From the NCBI RefSeq assembly GCF_004379255.2, contig NC_056034.1, forward strand, positions 10,108,501 to 10,172,500: a stretch of 64,000 bases of DNA, written 5' to 3'. Of the stretch, positions 48,915-60,215 are shown in pieces. Source of the DNA: Salvia splendens (taxonomy: Eukaryota > Streptophyta > Magnoliopsida > Lamiales > Lamiaceae). The stretch's first letter is position 1, and each line of letters begins with the position of its first letter. The notes below the pieces were generated by a model, which was given only the letters and a program-made list of their open reading frames with translations, had not been told where the DNA came from and did not search any database. The position numbers and the translations under genes were made by a program.

Positions 48915-51900
48915 CCCCCCTCAAGTTGAGTAACGGTATCTCCGATATTCAACTTGCTCAGTATTCCCTTGAAAATCTTTGGATGGACTGCTTTGGTTAG
49001 TATGTCAGCCAACTGTTCTTCAGATCTAACAAATGGGAACTCTATGATACCCATTTCGAGTTTTTCTTTGATGAAGTGGCGATCGACTTCCACGTGTTTG
49101 GTTCTGTCGTGTTGTACTGGATTCTCTGAAATGCTGATTGCTGCTTTGTTGTCACAGAATAGTCGACTTTTCCGTGTAGGTGGGAAGCCAATTTCTGTCA
49201 ATAATCTCCTCAACCATATTATTTCCGTGAGTCCGCTCTTGATTCCTCGAAACTCGGCTTCAGCACTAGATAGAGCTACTACCTTTTGCTTCTTGCTCCT
49301 CCAAGTAACGAGGTTACCCCCAACGAATGTGAAATATCCCCCTGTCGACCTTCTATCGACTGGATTGCTTGCCCAGTCAGCATCAGTGTATCCATGGATC
49401 TCCAGATCTTCTCCTTTTTCTAGAAACACTCCATATCCCACAGTTCCTTTCAAATATCGAACGATCCTTAAGGCAGCTTCCATATGATCGACCTGTGGCT
49501 TGTGCATGAACTGACTAATCACGCCAACTGCATATGTGATATCCGGCCGAGTATGTGAAAGGTAGATAAGCCTCCCTACTAGTCGTTGATACCTTTCTCT
49601 GTCAGCTAGGTCAGCTCCTTCTTCTATTTTCAATCCATGGTTTGAAATCATGGGAGTTTCTGCGGGCTTACACTCCAATAAGCCTGTTTCTGCCAACAAG
49701 TCCAAGACATATTTTTTCTGCCTCAAGAAAATTCCGCGTCGGGACCTTAACACTTCAATTCCAAGGAAGTACTTCAGTGCTCCTAGGTCCTTCATCTCGA
49801 ATTCTCTGAACAAGTTCTCTTTTAGACTCTGGATTTCTTCAACATCATCTCCAGTGATGATCATGTCATCAACGTAGATGATCAGACATGTCACCTTATC
49901 ATCTCTCTTCTTTGTGAAGAGTGTGTGATCTGACAGACTCTGCTTAAATCCTAGTTTGAACATTGCTTGGCAGAATCTTCCAAACCAAATCCTTGGGGAC
50001 TGTTTTAGCCCATACAACGTCTTCCTCAAACGGCATACTTGTCCGGTTCCAAATTCAGCTGAACATCCTGGAGGGACTTCCATATATACTTCTTTGTCTG
50101 CCTCGAGTTCTCCATGAAGGAAGGCATTTGTAACGTCGAACTGGTGTAGGGGCCAATCCTTGCATGCTGCTACAGACAGTAAAGTCCGAACGGTATCCAA
50201 TTTTGCCACTGGTGAAAAAGTTTCTTCATAGTCTACCCCATATACTTGTGAATATCCTTTGGCCACAAGTCTCGCCTTGTACCTCTCGATTGAACCATCA
50301 GCTCTTCTTTTGATCGTAAATACCCATCGACATCCTACTGTCTTTTTTCCTTGAGGCAATGTACACTTCTCCCATGTTCCATTTTTTTTGAGAGCATCTA
50401 TCTCCTTCTTCATGGCTTCCCTCCAATGTTTATGTTTCACAGCTTCCTCGAACTTCTGTGGGATTTCTTCTTCCTCATACAGTGCTGCTTCGAATGCCCT
50501 GGCCATTTCGGAGAGTTGTCCCTGTGCAACATTGGTTATTGCATATTTGGCCTTTCTTCCCTTCCAATCCGGTGAATACCGTCGGGGAGGAATTCCCCTA
50601 GTGCTTCGCATGGGCAAGTCATATGACTCTCTATCTCTCCCGCTAGTTTCACCGTCGTCTCCATTGTTCCTGGTTTCATTAGTATTCTCAGGAAGTACAA
50701 TATCCATATCGGAACTGTTTACCTCAGGAATCGAAGACGGGGTTGACGGTTGATTAGTGTCACCTAACTCCACGTTCTGACTAGTGGGGTTTGACGGCCC
50801 GGCGGTGCTGCTAACGTCCTCTGTTGGACCAGCGTCTATGACAGGGATTGGCTCTGGCTCTGGCTGCTCTCCCCCTATCCGGTTTCTCCCTTGAGTGGGT
50901 AAAGGTAGCCAATTTAGTAGTTCACTATCGGGACTATTGTCTGGTTGGTTCTCCCCCTGAGCACTAGATTGGCTATAAAAGTACTCCCCCTCAACAAAGT
51001 CGCAGTTCATGGTGGTATGCATACGGAGAGTGGCTGGATCATAACATCTGTAACCTTTTTGGTTTTTTCTATAGCCAAGAAAGACACATTTGAGGGCACA
51101 TGGTGAAAATTTGGTACGTTCCTGTTTGGGGATGTGGACAAAGACCGAACAGCCAAACACCTTGGGTTCAAGAGACAAAGATGATGGCAGTTCAAAATGT
51201 TTGGAGAAAACGTCAAAAGGAGTTTTAAACTCAAGAATTCCAGTGGGTAATCGGTTTATCAAGTATACTGCAGTAGCTATAGCTTCAGGCCAAAAAGTTT
51301 TTGGTACGTTGGATTCAATTAGAAGGGCTCGGGTTATTTCTAGGATATACCTGTTTTTCCTTTCTGCTACCCCATTTTGCTCCGGAGTGTAGACACAAGA
51401 GGTTTGGTGAACTAAGCCTTTATCCCGAAAGAAATCTTGCATTTTTGTATTGACAAATTCCCCCCCCCCCCATTATCTGACCTCAGAATTTGGATGGAGT
51501 GATTATACTGAGTTTGGATTAGGCTATAAAATTCAGTGAATTTTTCAAAAACATCAGACTTATTTTTCAAAAAATAAACCCAAGTCATACGAGAATAATC
51601 ATCAATGAATAGGAGAAAATAGCGAAAACCCTGACCCCCAGTAACCGGGGCAGGACCCCAAACATCAGAATGGATCAAAGCAAAAGGAGATTTCATACGA
51701 GTATTGTTCAACTTAAAAGAGTGTCTGTGGCTTTTGGCCAGTAAACAAGTCTCACAATGAAAAGATTGCATAGATATAGCTAATTTAGGATAAAGAAGAC
51801 GAAAATATCCTATGGATGGATGTCCTAACCGACGATGCCAAAGCCAAGCCTGTCTGTCTGCCAGTCCGTGAGAAAGCATCGCAACACTCTGTTGGGCTAT

Positions 51901-53853
51901 CTCGTCCACATAATACAGTCCGCTTCGCTCAGTGCCACGCCCAACTATCGTCCCCGTCTTGATATCCTGTAACATGCAAAAGTGTGGTTGCATTAGTAGT
52001 TTACAGTTAAGCTCTTTGGTTACATGACTAATGGACAAAAGCTTATGGGATAATGAAGGAACAAAAAGACAGTTAGATAGGCGCAGAGTTGGCGAAATAT
52101 TGATTGTGCCTGCCCCCTGAACTGGAGCGAGGTCCCCACCGGCGGTTTGGACAAAGGTTTTATTTGATTTGGATATGGTTATGAAATCAGAGGCGTCGAA
52201 CGACATTGTGTCTGTAGCCCCACAGTCAAAAATCCAATGTGGATCTTTTGGTCCGGATGTGGAAGTTGATGAACAGGCTAAGGCGTCAAATGAATTTTGA
52301 GTCGGGATCTGAGTTTGGAAAGATATAGGATAATGGGGTGCAATTTGCAAGGTCTTAGCAGTTTGGGGACTGTTTTGGTTATTTTTGGGAAGTTTGGGCC
52401 CAATTTCGGATTTGTAGGTAGGGTAGGGGTCGGTTTGAAATTTTCTGGAGTCTGGGGGTGTTTTATCGGAGGCTTTTTGGGGCTGTGGTGCTTTAGGTGA
52501 TTTGGGGTGTTTTTTGGGGTTGGTTTGAAATTTCCAAAGAATAGAAGGATTGATAACAGGTAAACCCTCATTTGGTGAGGATTCATCCGCCGCCTCCACT
52601 ATCCTACAATCCCTCGCCGCCATGGGAACCGTCGCCATCGGTAAATCGTCGCCGGTGGTGTTCGATTCCGTTGTCTCACCTTCGGACCATGTCCTAGCCA
52701 TCGAAACCGAGGCTATAGCCTTGTCCTCCGATCTATTCTCGTCGCTCGCGGTCGGTAGGCCTCTGCTGCCCGCCGGACTTTCGGTGTAGGTAGCTTGGTT
52801 GCCGACTGTGGTCGCCGCCGCTGCTCGTCCACCGCCACTGCTGTTCTGATTGGCATTCCGGGCCTGTCGGGCCTTCTTCATATCCTCGTACCACTCCGGA
52901 AAACCGTGAATATGGAAGCATGTATCTTTCGTATGCTTTTTGCCTCCACAATGGGTACACACTAGCTTGCTTTTATCTTCATCCCTTCGATAATTTGAGT
53001 TTCGGGACGGTGGTGGTGGCGGTGGAGGGTTCTGTGCTCGATTTCGGTCGAAAGCCCCTAATCCAACTCCAATATCGGTGGGGGCTGTTGGCTCTGGATT
53101 CATCAATTTCTCGTTCACGGATTCTCGTCTGACCAGGCTGTACGCCTTCCTTGCTGTTGGAATTGGCTCCATGTTCAAGATTTCCCTCTTGACCTTGTCG
53201 TATTTCTCATCGAGAGCCCATATAAATTGATACAATCGGTGCCTCTGGGTATTCTGATTGTATCTCTCGATGCTCCTCGGTGAATCCATTGGATTTGGAT
53301 CTCGGCTATCTATGGAAATCCACAGATCTTGAAATTTATTCCATAGAGCTTCTAATGTCATATTACCTTGTTTCATTCCATATGCTTGTCTGTGCAGATC
53401 TGAGATTTGGAATGAGTCCGCTCCACTTCCATACGTGATTGCTAGGCCTTCCCATAGGTCTCTGGCAGTCTCGTACTGTGAAACCTCGTTCACCAGGCTT
53501 GCCTGGATGTTGTTGATGATCCAGTTGAAGCAGCAGTTGTCTCGTTGCTCCCACTTCGGGTAGTTTGGATCGGTGGGTGCTGGGGGGTCTGAAACTCCAG
53601 TAATGTGAGACTTCAGACCCTTCCCAGTGATTGCCCGTGTCATTAGCTTCGCCCACAGGGAGTAATTATCTCCGTCGAGCTTGGTTGATACATGTACGTC
53701 GCCCAGTGATTCTGGCTGGGTTGACGGTGGTTGATTTGGTGGTTGATTTGGTGGTTTTTGAGACATACTCAGTCTCATGAATTCGGCGAATTGCGCCGCA
53801 AATTCGGGTGTGAAGTTCACACGGCTATTGGTCTCGGAATCGGATTCTGACAT
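48881..53853 (-). pseudogene. copia Gag-Pol, split by a frameshift in a G run
   Basis: First frame 53853-51412: Gag (DVHVSTKLDGDNYSLWAKLM), zinc knuckle CTHCGGKKHTKDTC, protease WIFDCGATDTM (DCG instead of the usual DSG/DTG), HHCC zinc site (LWHRRLGH ... CETCLLAKSH) and the integrase start (HSDVWGPAP). Second frame 51442-48881: the rest of integrase (EQNGVAERKNRYILE), reverse transcriptase (VAKGYSQVYGVDYEETF, catalytic YVDD) and RNase H (YTDADWASNPVDRRSTGGY). The frames meet at twelve G (51460-51471) in the integrase DNGG motif. The length is one base off a multiple that would keep the frame, so this is either slippage in the genome or a homopolymer error in the assembly. Confidence 0.9.
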
Positions 53854-53942
53854 CCTCTTCTCCTTGTTGTTTTGCAGGATCTAAAAGGTCGGGAAAGGTC
53901 GAGACTATGATGATAATTTTCTGAGTCTCAAACCAGACAAAA

Positions 53943-53957
53943 CCTGCTTTGATACCA
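53943..53957 (-). other. primer-binding site of the Ale-like copia
   Basis: TGGTATCAAAGCAGG directly adjoins the 5' LTR and resembles the complement of the initiator methionine tRNA 3' end (one change from TGGTATCAGAGC). Confidence 0.8.
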
Positions 53958-54201
53958 TCTTATCGATGGTAATCGAGAGAGGCGATGTTGTGGCAACGCA
54001 TAATGAAGAGAGGAAAATATTTGAGAGAATGAATCGGTAATTCTTATTGCTTGATTTGTATGTATTACAATCTCCCAATATATAGAACAATATAATTCCT
54101 AACTAAGGAAAAACAATTAATTACATATCAATCTATTTTAGGGTATTGATATCAAATCAATGATTCCCTAATCTCCTCTCCTTAATTCATGTAATTTGAC
54201 A
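53958..54201 (-). repeat. 5' LTR of the Ale-like copia
   Basis: 244 bp, apparently identical to 48671-48914. It ends at 54201 with TGACA on the plus strand. Confidence 0.92.
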
Positions 54202-54206
54202 ATTTT

Positions 54207-54938
54207 CACATACATTATGCAAAAAGTGAAACAATTATTAAAGTAAATAAGGCCAAAGAGTGATCATATCGATACATCGTTATCTATATGTAATGAGAAC
54301 ACGTTGTGGCTGGTCATGGTCTCGAATTTCGACCCATATGGCTATACCAATTAATACCCAATTTTATTCAAATTTCGATAGTCACAACACGAATTTGATT
54401 GAAGTCACAACACGAATTTGATTGAACCCACCATCAACATCAACTCATATGATAAATATTTCTGTTAAAGAGTTCTGGTTTGGGGTGTGTGTTTGACAAT
54501 TATACGTACAAATGTAAAATAGTTCTTGGTTCATGAAATTCTTATCTTAATTGGAATTGCAATGAATTGATGTTTCTTTTGAATATAATTGACCACGAAT
54601 TTTATGAAATTCGATAGTGTATATTTATACTAAGTATTACCGATGGATGTAAGCTTAGATTAATATAGCAAGATGAATCCGAGTACAAATCGTACTTAGT
54701 TTGGTTGAAGATGATCTAATTTCACTCCAACAAAAAAATATTTAAGGACATTTTTAATGCTATTTGGAACACTAATTTGTGTGTCCAATTATATTACCAA
54801 CGCTTTATGAAGTGTTCTTATTGTTAGTATCCCAACTAAAATCAGGGGATACAAATAGAAACGTCTTAAATGAGCAAAAGAATAAGATAATTTGCCGCAA
54901 TTTAGAGACACTTTCTATCGCATCCTAAATTATACTCC
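54207..54938. other. intergenic, no gene seen
   Basis: AT-rich. A short tandem duplication (GTCACAACACGAATTTGATT twice near 54381-54423) is the only structure noticed. Confidence 0.45.
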
Positions 54939-54940
54939 CT

Positions 54941-55202
54941 CCATGCCGGCTAAGATGACACATTTTCTTGGCCGGCACAAGATTTTAAGAGTTATTGGTT
55001 AATATGTTTAATTGGAGAGAGAAAATGTAGGTGTAGGTATTAAAAGAGAGAGACAAAGAGAGATAAATATTTTAATAGGAGTGAGAAAAAGTGGTTGAAT
55101 GTATTAATTGGAAAGAGAAAGTTTTCAAAAAATGAAATTGTCATCTTATTTGGGATAAACTTAAAAGAAAAACGTGCTATATTAATTGAGACGGAGAGAG
55201 TA
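54941..55202. mobile_element. Stowaway-like MITE
   Basis: CTCCCTCCATGCCGGC at the left and TGAGACGGAGAGAG at the right form imperfect inverted ends with flanking TA. Confidence 0.65.
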
Positions 55203-55212
55203 TTTTAAAAAA

Positions 55213-56435
55213 GAGTGAACTGAACAAAAAGTCCCTAACTTTTCGCCTTGTAACAGCAGAGACCCCTAACATTTAAAAATCCCACCACATGGGTCTAACA
55301 AAATATACAATCACAAACCTTGCATATTTTGCCATTTTTCGGACGAAAATGCCCAAATGGGCTGAAGGGCATTTTAGTCCATTTGGCTGCATTTCTCCTG
55401 ACCCTATCTGCACATCTAGCCTGATGTGTAAGAGATGTCTCTTCAAATTGTTAATCATACGTATGCTAACAAATTTTTGAGAAATTTTCAATATTATAGA
55501 ATATTTTAGAATTATGAGTATGCTTTACTAAATACGTATGTCTCTTCAAATTGTTAATCATACGCCGACCATACTTCTCCAGGCTCCCTCACTGACTCTT
55601 GCTCCAGCCGACCAGCCCCCTTGTTTCAGAGCCGCCGCATGAAACACTTTGTCACTGAACCGCCTGAACAAATCCTCACAAAAGAATAAGGCTGCGCGTA
55701 TTGAAATATTTTGCTCCAGCCGACCAGCCCTCTGTTTCTCAAATAATCTCTGAAGGATTCTTCCATTTGCTGATGCCAAGCATTCAAGAATGAGGGCAAT
55801 TTTCATTAATCCAGGTACATTGGAAAGAGGGATTGAGAATGTGTGTCATATATTGGAAAGTGGTCCGTGGGGACCTTCATTGGAGAATGCTCTCTCTCTC
55901 TCATGTTGTTTAAAAATATTTTTTAAAAATGAAGCAGTAATTAAGTTTGAATAAACTTGATTAAATTTATTTTAGATTAAATTTTTGAAAATAAAATAAA
56001 ATAATAATTATTCCACAAAACATAACGTAGCTAAAAATAGTTTAAAAATTAGAAAAAAAAACTCAAAATAAAATTAAATCTATGAAATACTACTATTAAT
56101 TATTAATTTTTTTAATATTCTTATTTATTTATAAGATATATTTTAAAATCAAATAAAAGATCCATATTTATAAGAATTCAATACATAAAATAAAAAGGAA
56201 ATAGGTACATGAAGTAGACTGCATGGCAGGGGACGGCGTCAACATGGCAGGGGCGGCGTCAGCATGGTGTCTGTGTTTGACGAGAATGCCCTTTTAGGGG
56301 CGGAGGGTATTATGGTCCGAAAAAATCTCATTTGTGATTGTATATTTTGTTAGATCCCTGTGGTGGGATTTTTAAATGTTAGAGGTCTCTGCTGTTACAA
56401 GGTAAAAAGTTAGAGCCCTTTTATGCAGTTTACTC
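55213..56435. mobile_element. Mutator-type (MULE) non-autonomous element, possible Pack-MULE
   Basis: 1223 bp with long terminal inverted repeats of over 100 bp (left GAGTGAACTGAAC..., right reversed GAGTAAACTGCAT...; both contain CTTGTAACAGCAGAGACC and TTTAAAAATCCCACCACA). The flanks carry the 9-bp duplication TTTAAAAAA (55204-55212 and 56436-56444), the Mutator hallmark. No transposase is present. The interior holds a coding-looking segment at 55558-55806. Confidence 0.85.
55558..55806 (-). pseudogene. possible captured gene fragment inside the MULE
   Basis: An 82-codon open frame (MKIALILECLASANGRILQR ... ISIRAALFFCEDLFRRFSDK) looks like real protein in composition and is far less AT-rich than the rest of the element. 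I do not recognise the source gene. A piece of it (GCTCCAGCCGACCAGCCC) occurs twice, suggesting rearrangement. Confidence 0.45.
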
Positions 56436-56444
56436 TTTAAAAAA

Positions 56445-58210
56445 TCTCAAACACTAATAATCGCATCTTAATTTTTCTGTCGTGAAAGGATAATTTTTTT
56501 TAATGTTTATTTAATACTTATACTATAATGTTTTTAAAATTCAACATTTGTTCAACCTTAAACAATGTTCAAAAAACTTATTTTCAATTTTCTAGAACAA
56601 AATAGATACTGGTCTACAATGCAATAATATACTCCTGTAGTCTGTAGTGTTTGGGAAATACAAGGAAAATAGTAGTCCCTCCGTCCCACGGTAGCGGAAT
56701 CGTATTTCTTTTTTTATTGTCTCATTGTTGCTGAGTCATTTCCATTTAGCAAAAAGTACTTTACTCTATCTTTTACCTTTCTAATTTATTCTTCTTTTAC
56801 TTAACTCATTTAAAATAATTTTTCTTAAATCTCGTGCTGAAAAGAAATGTCTCTACTAAATAGGGACGGAGGGAATAGTATATTATTTCTATTTAACAGA
56901 ATATTCTGTTTGACTAGTGTGATCGTTTTGTTCAAACAATGGTAGTATTTGACTATTTGTATATCCAAGACCAGGTACTCCATTTCACTAGCTTTAATTA
57001 ATTAATCATTAGTTTTGGTGAACTTGTTAGATCTAGTTTTTTGTGGAATATTTTAATTCGAGTAATAAAATCTCTAAATATGAAAGATTGTTAAGTCTAA
57101 AAGGCAAAGTTGCTGAATAAAATTTCAGGAGAAAATGTTCAGACGTAACAAGCTGGGTTATAGGTGTAGTATTACTTCATTTTGTCCCTGAGTATAAATT
57201 AATTTCTAATGAAATACTCGAATTTGCTATGAAATGTATTTCTCGTGAAAAATCATCAAATAAAAAATACATATTGTCTTTCTTTTGGACATTAGATTTA
57301 AGAAAATGGTGTTAGAAGATTTAAGTGGAGATAAAATAAAGTAAAATAGAGAATAAGGTAGAGAAATAAAGAAAGAATAAAGAAGAGGAAAGAAAAAAAA
57401 AGTAAAAGTAATGTGTTATTAACTTATTTGCCAAAATGGAAATGAGTGTGGAATGAAATATGAATTGTTTATGGTGGGATGGAGGAGCAATATATTTCGT
57501 GAGCAATGGATTTGAAACTTAGATCGCAAATCAATCTACAAAAGATGAATGAACCAACCGATTATCTTTACGAGTAGTACTACAAATTTTGGAGAAATAT
57601 TCAACATTGGTGAAACCAAATTCCATAGTCTTTATGTTGGAGTCTTGTATAAATTTGCATAACCCTATTATTCATTGATGCAAATCTTCCCATAAATTGT
57701 AGTGCTTGATGGTCTTTTCTTTTCTGTAATTACATTAATTTGAATTGATAACCTGTTTTTTGGGCTAAACAGGCAAAGTTGGGCCTATAATGTTAATGTA
57801 GTTTTAGGTCCAAGCCTAAAACTACATATTGATCTTCAAAACAAGCCATTTCATTAAAATTTAATTACATATTGATCTTCAAAACAGGACAAAAATCGTA
57901 ATATAAGCCTTGAATCGGAAGCGGGTGGTAATATTAATATATCCACCTCAGCCATCTTCTGCCTCTCAAGCGACAGTAAAATAGTTCCCATCAAGTAAGC
58001 AAAATTTAAAAAAATAAAAATAAAAATAAAATCCCCAAAACAATAGCCTCAAGTCAAGAGCAAGAAAGAGAATCCCACCCCCACAAATACGTGATTCTCA
58101 TTTCAACCCCAATAAGACAAGGACCATTTAAAATTAGCCCCTTCTATTTCTTTTTCTACTCACGCTACTACCTTATCTTATAATAAAATTCATATAATCC
58201 TTAGATAATT
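56445..58210. other. intergenic and expansin 3' region
   Basis: AT-rich. It holds a Stowaway MITE at about 56673-56874 (TCCCTCCGTCCCACGG to AGGGACGGAGGGAA), a direct repeat TACATATTGATCTTCAAAAC at 57821 and 57866, and the expansin 3' UTR close to 58210. No other gene seen. Confidence 0.5.
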
Positions 58211-59379
58211 TCAACGGAACTGAGCCCCGGAGTAGGTCTGGCCGAAGGACCACCCGGCAGGAGCCGCGTTGTTAGAGACGAGGGTGCGGCCGTCGCTGGT
58301 GCTGACCTTGAAGGAGAGGCTCTGGCCGTTGAGGTTGCTGTTGCTCTGCCAGTTCTGGCCCCAGTTCCTCGACATCGCCTGCCACCCGGTCCTCGACCCC
58401 TTGATCGACACCGAGTGCACGTCCCCGGCGCCACCGACGTTGGTGATGAGTACTAGGTTGAAGAAGGAGTGCCCATTGATGGTGAACCTAATTCCACCCC
58501 TTCTACGGCATGCTACCCTGCAACATTTAACATCATGTAAAAAATTCTAAATAAAACTATTGTTTCAATTTCAATTTCAATTTCAATTTCAATTTCAAAT
58601 AAAATAATTATTGTACTTTGTCACATGGGCAGTTGGGTAAATTTAGTATTTCCATCCATCTGAGGGGCCTACATGTAAAAACTTAATTGGTTCCTAACAA
58701 ACTCCACAATTTCTGTTAAAATTATTGGAAACTCGAGTAATATTCCCTGTTTCACATCAAGCCATTAACGTGAGTCATGAAACACACCAAAAAAAGCAAG
58801 ACGCAATTAAAGGAGAAATTAATTGTAAAATTAAAATAAAAAGGAAAAAATGTTACCGGCGGTAAGCGACGGGGACAATGCCGGCGCGGTACTGAGCAAT
58901 GTGTTGGAAGACGGGCTGAGAGAGGTCGAAGTGGTGGAGGGGAGGGTTGCACCAGCCGCCGGCATTGTTGGGTAGGGCGTTGTTAGGGGGGCAGAAATTG
59001 GTCGCCGTGACCAGAATCGAACCTGGCAAGCACGACCGCCTGTCGCCGGCGCACCGGATCTCGTAGCAGGAACCGCAGCTCAGGCCGTTGTTGAAGAGAG
59101 CAGTACTCAGCGCTGCAGTGTTTGTACCGTAGCCCTGGCTGTACAGATTCCCGTACCCACACGCGCCGCCTGTTTCCACAAATTCGAGCTCAGCCAAACA
59201 CCAACTCACAGAAATTAAATGAAATTATTTATTTATTTTATGAAAAACATACCCATTGTTCCAGAAGCGTCGCTTCCTCCGTAGAAGGTTGCATGGGCGT
59301 TAGCCCAGCCACCGCCGTAAGCATTGGCAGCCGACGCCATTGCCAGAAATCCGGCAATGAAGAACCCGAGCAGAGCCAT
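58211..59379 (-). CDS. EXPA: alpha-expansin
   Basis: Expansins are secreted and loosen cell walls during growth without hydrolysing the polymers. Three exons, 59379-59253, 59169-58857 and 58517-58211, join in frame through GT-AG introns (83 and 339 bp) to give 248 residues, the usual size. The start gives a signal peptide ([20 protein letters not shown]). Then come the alpha-expansin motifs [20 protein letters not shown], the eight-cysteine GH45-like domain, [14 protein letters not shown] with HFD at 122-124, and the C-terminal CBM63 domain with [20 protein letters not shown] and [14 protein letters not shown] at the end. No defects seen. A Harbinger-derived element lies about 160 bp upstream of the start codon. 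Confidence 0.97.
58563..58604. repeat. hexanucleotide microsatellite in expansin intron 2
   Basis: About six to seven units of TTTCAA within the 339-bp second intron. Confidence 0.9.
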
Positions 59380-59462
59380 TGATTGATTTTTTCGAGAGAA
59401 AGAGAGAGAGGTGGAAGTTGAAGTTGAAATTGAGTTGAGGAAAATGTGAAGGGAGAGTGGCG

Positions 59463-59470
59463 ATATAAAT
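59463..59470 (-). promoter_or_regulatory. putative TATA region of the expansin gene
   Basis: On the minus strand the sequence reads CCCCTATTTATATCGCC, 85-95 bases before the start codon and just beyond a CT-rich leader. Position and composition suit a core promoter. Confidence 0.5.
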
Positions 59471-59539
59471 AGGGGTTAAGTGCTTCTAAACTGGAACTTA
59501 AAGGCCATTGCTGTGGGGACCATATACTGTTGGGGCGGA

Positions 59540-60215
59540 GAGCAACACCGCTGTCCGTCCGTCCGTGCCAGCGGCACGACACCGCTGTTCGCCACTGCGC
59601 TCTTAGCACGGCGCTGCTCTTAGCTAAGAGCACGTCCGTGCCAGCGAGCAAGGCAACGTGACGCGTTTCTATTGACGGTTGACATTTTTTTTTAAAATTA
59701 AAAATAATACCAAAAATTAAAAATATATATATATTTTTGGATTCCTAAAAATATACAGATTTTATTACCATTTTTTTGAATTTTTTTTAAAAAAATTTAA
59801 TCCTAAAATCATTTATAAATACACACATTCATCACCCATTTGAGCGAAATTAGGCCACGAGTAGTAGGTTTTTATAATTTTATGAATTTAATTATGTAAT
59901 TTTTAATTTTTAGATTTTAAATTATGTAATTTTTAATTTTTAAGACTTTAATAAAGAAAATTTTAATTTTTAGGATTTTAATTATGTAATTTTTAATTTT
60001 TTTGTAATTTGTAATATTATTCCGGTTATTTTTAATGCGTTTTAATATTATGAAAATGTTTTTATTAAATTGAATAATAGAATAGTGGGACCCTTGAATA
60101 TGTTCTTGCGGAAGAGAACGGATGTGGATGTTGTGCTCTTGCCTAAGAGCAGTGAGTAAAAGTGGGTCCGGGCCCACATCCGTACTCGTTGGCAAGAGCA
60201 CGTATGTGGATGCTC
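59540..60215. mobile_element. PIF/Harbinger deletion derivative upstream of expansin
   Basis: The interior shares sequence with the fold-back element: TCCGTCCGTCCGTGCCAGCG at the left and, after 59870, GGCCACGAGTAG followed by the same AT-rich 3' tail. The right end reads GTGGATGCTC followed by TAA. The left end GAGCAACACCGCTG is degenerate and its flank GGA does not match TAA. The transposase gene is deleted. Confidence 0.65.

Larger units (their letters stand above)
48671..54201 (-). mobile_element. Ty1/copia LTR retrotransposon, Ale-like
   Basis: 5531 bp on the minus strand with 244-bp LTRs (48671-48914 and 53958-54201) that look identical by eye, and the 5-bp target duplication ATTTT (48666-48670 and 54202-54206). 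The primer-binding site TGGTATCAAAGCAGG (53957-53943) directly follows the 5' LTR. A polypurine tract CTTGAGGGGGG precedes the 3' LTR. Domain order is copia; short LTRs, this PBS and this PPT suggest the Ale/Retrofit lineage (tentative). Recent insertion. Confidence 0.94.
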
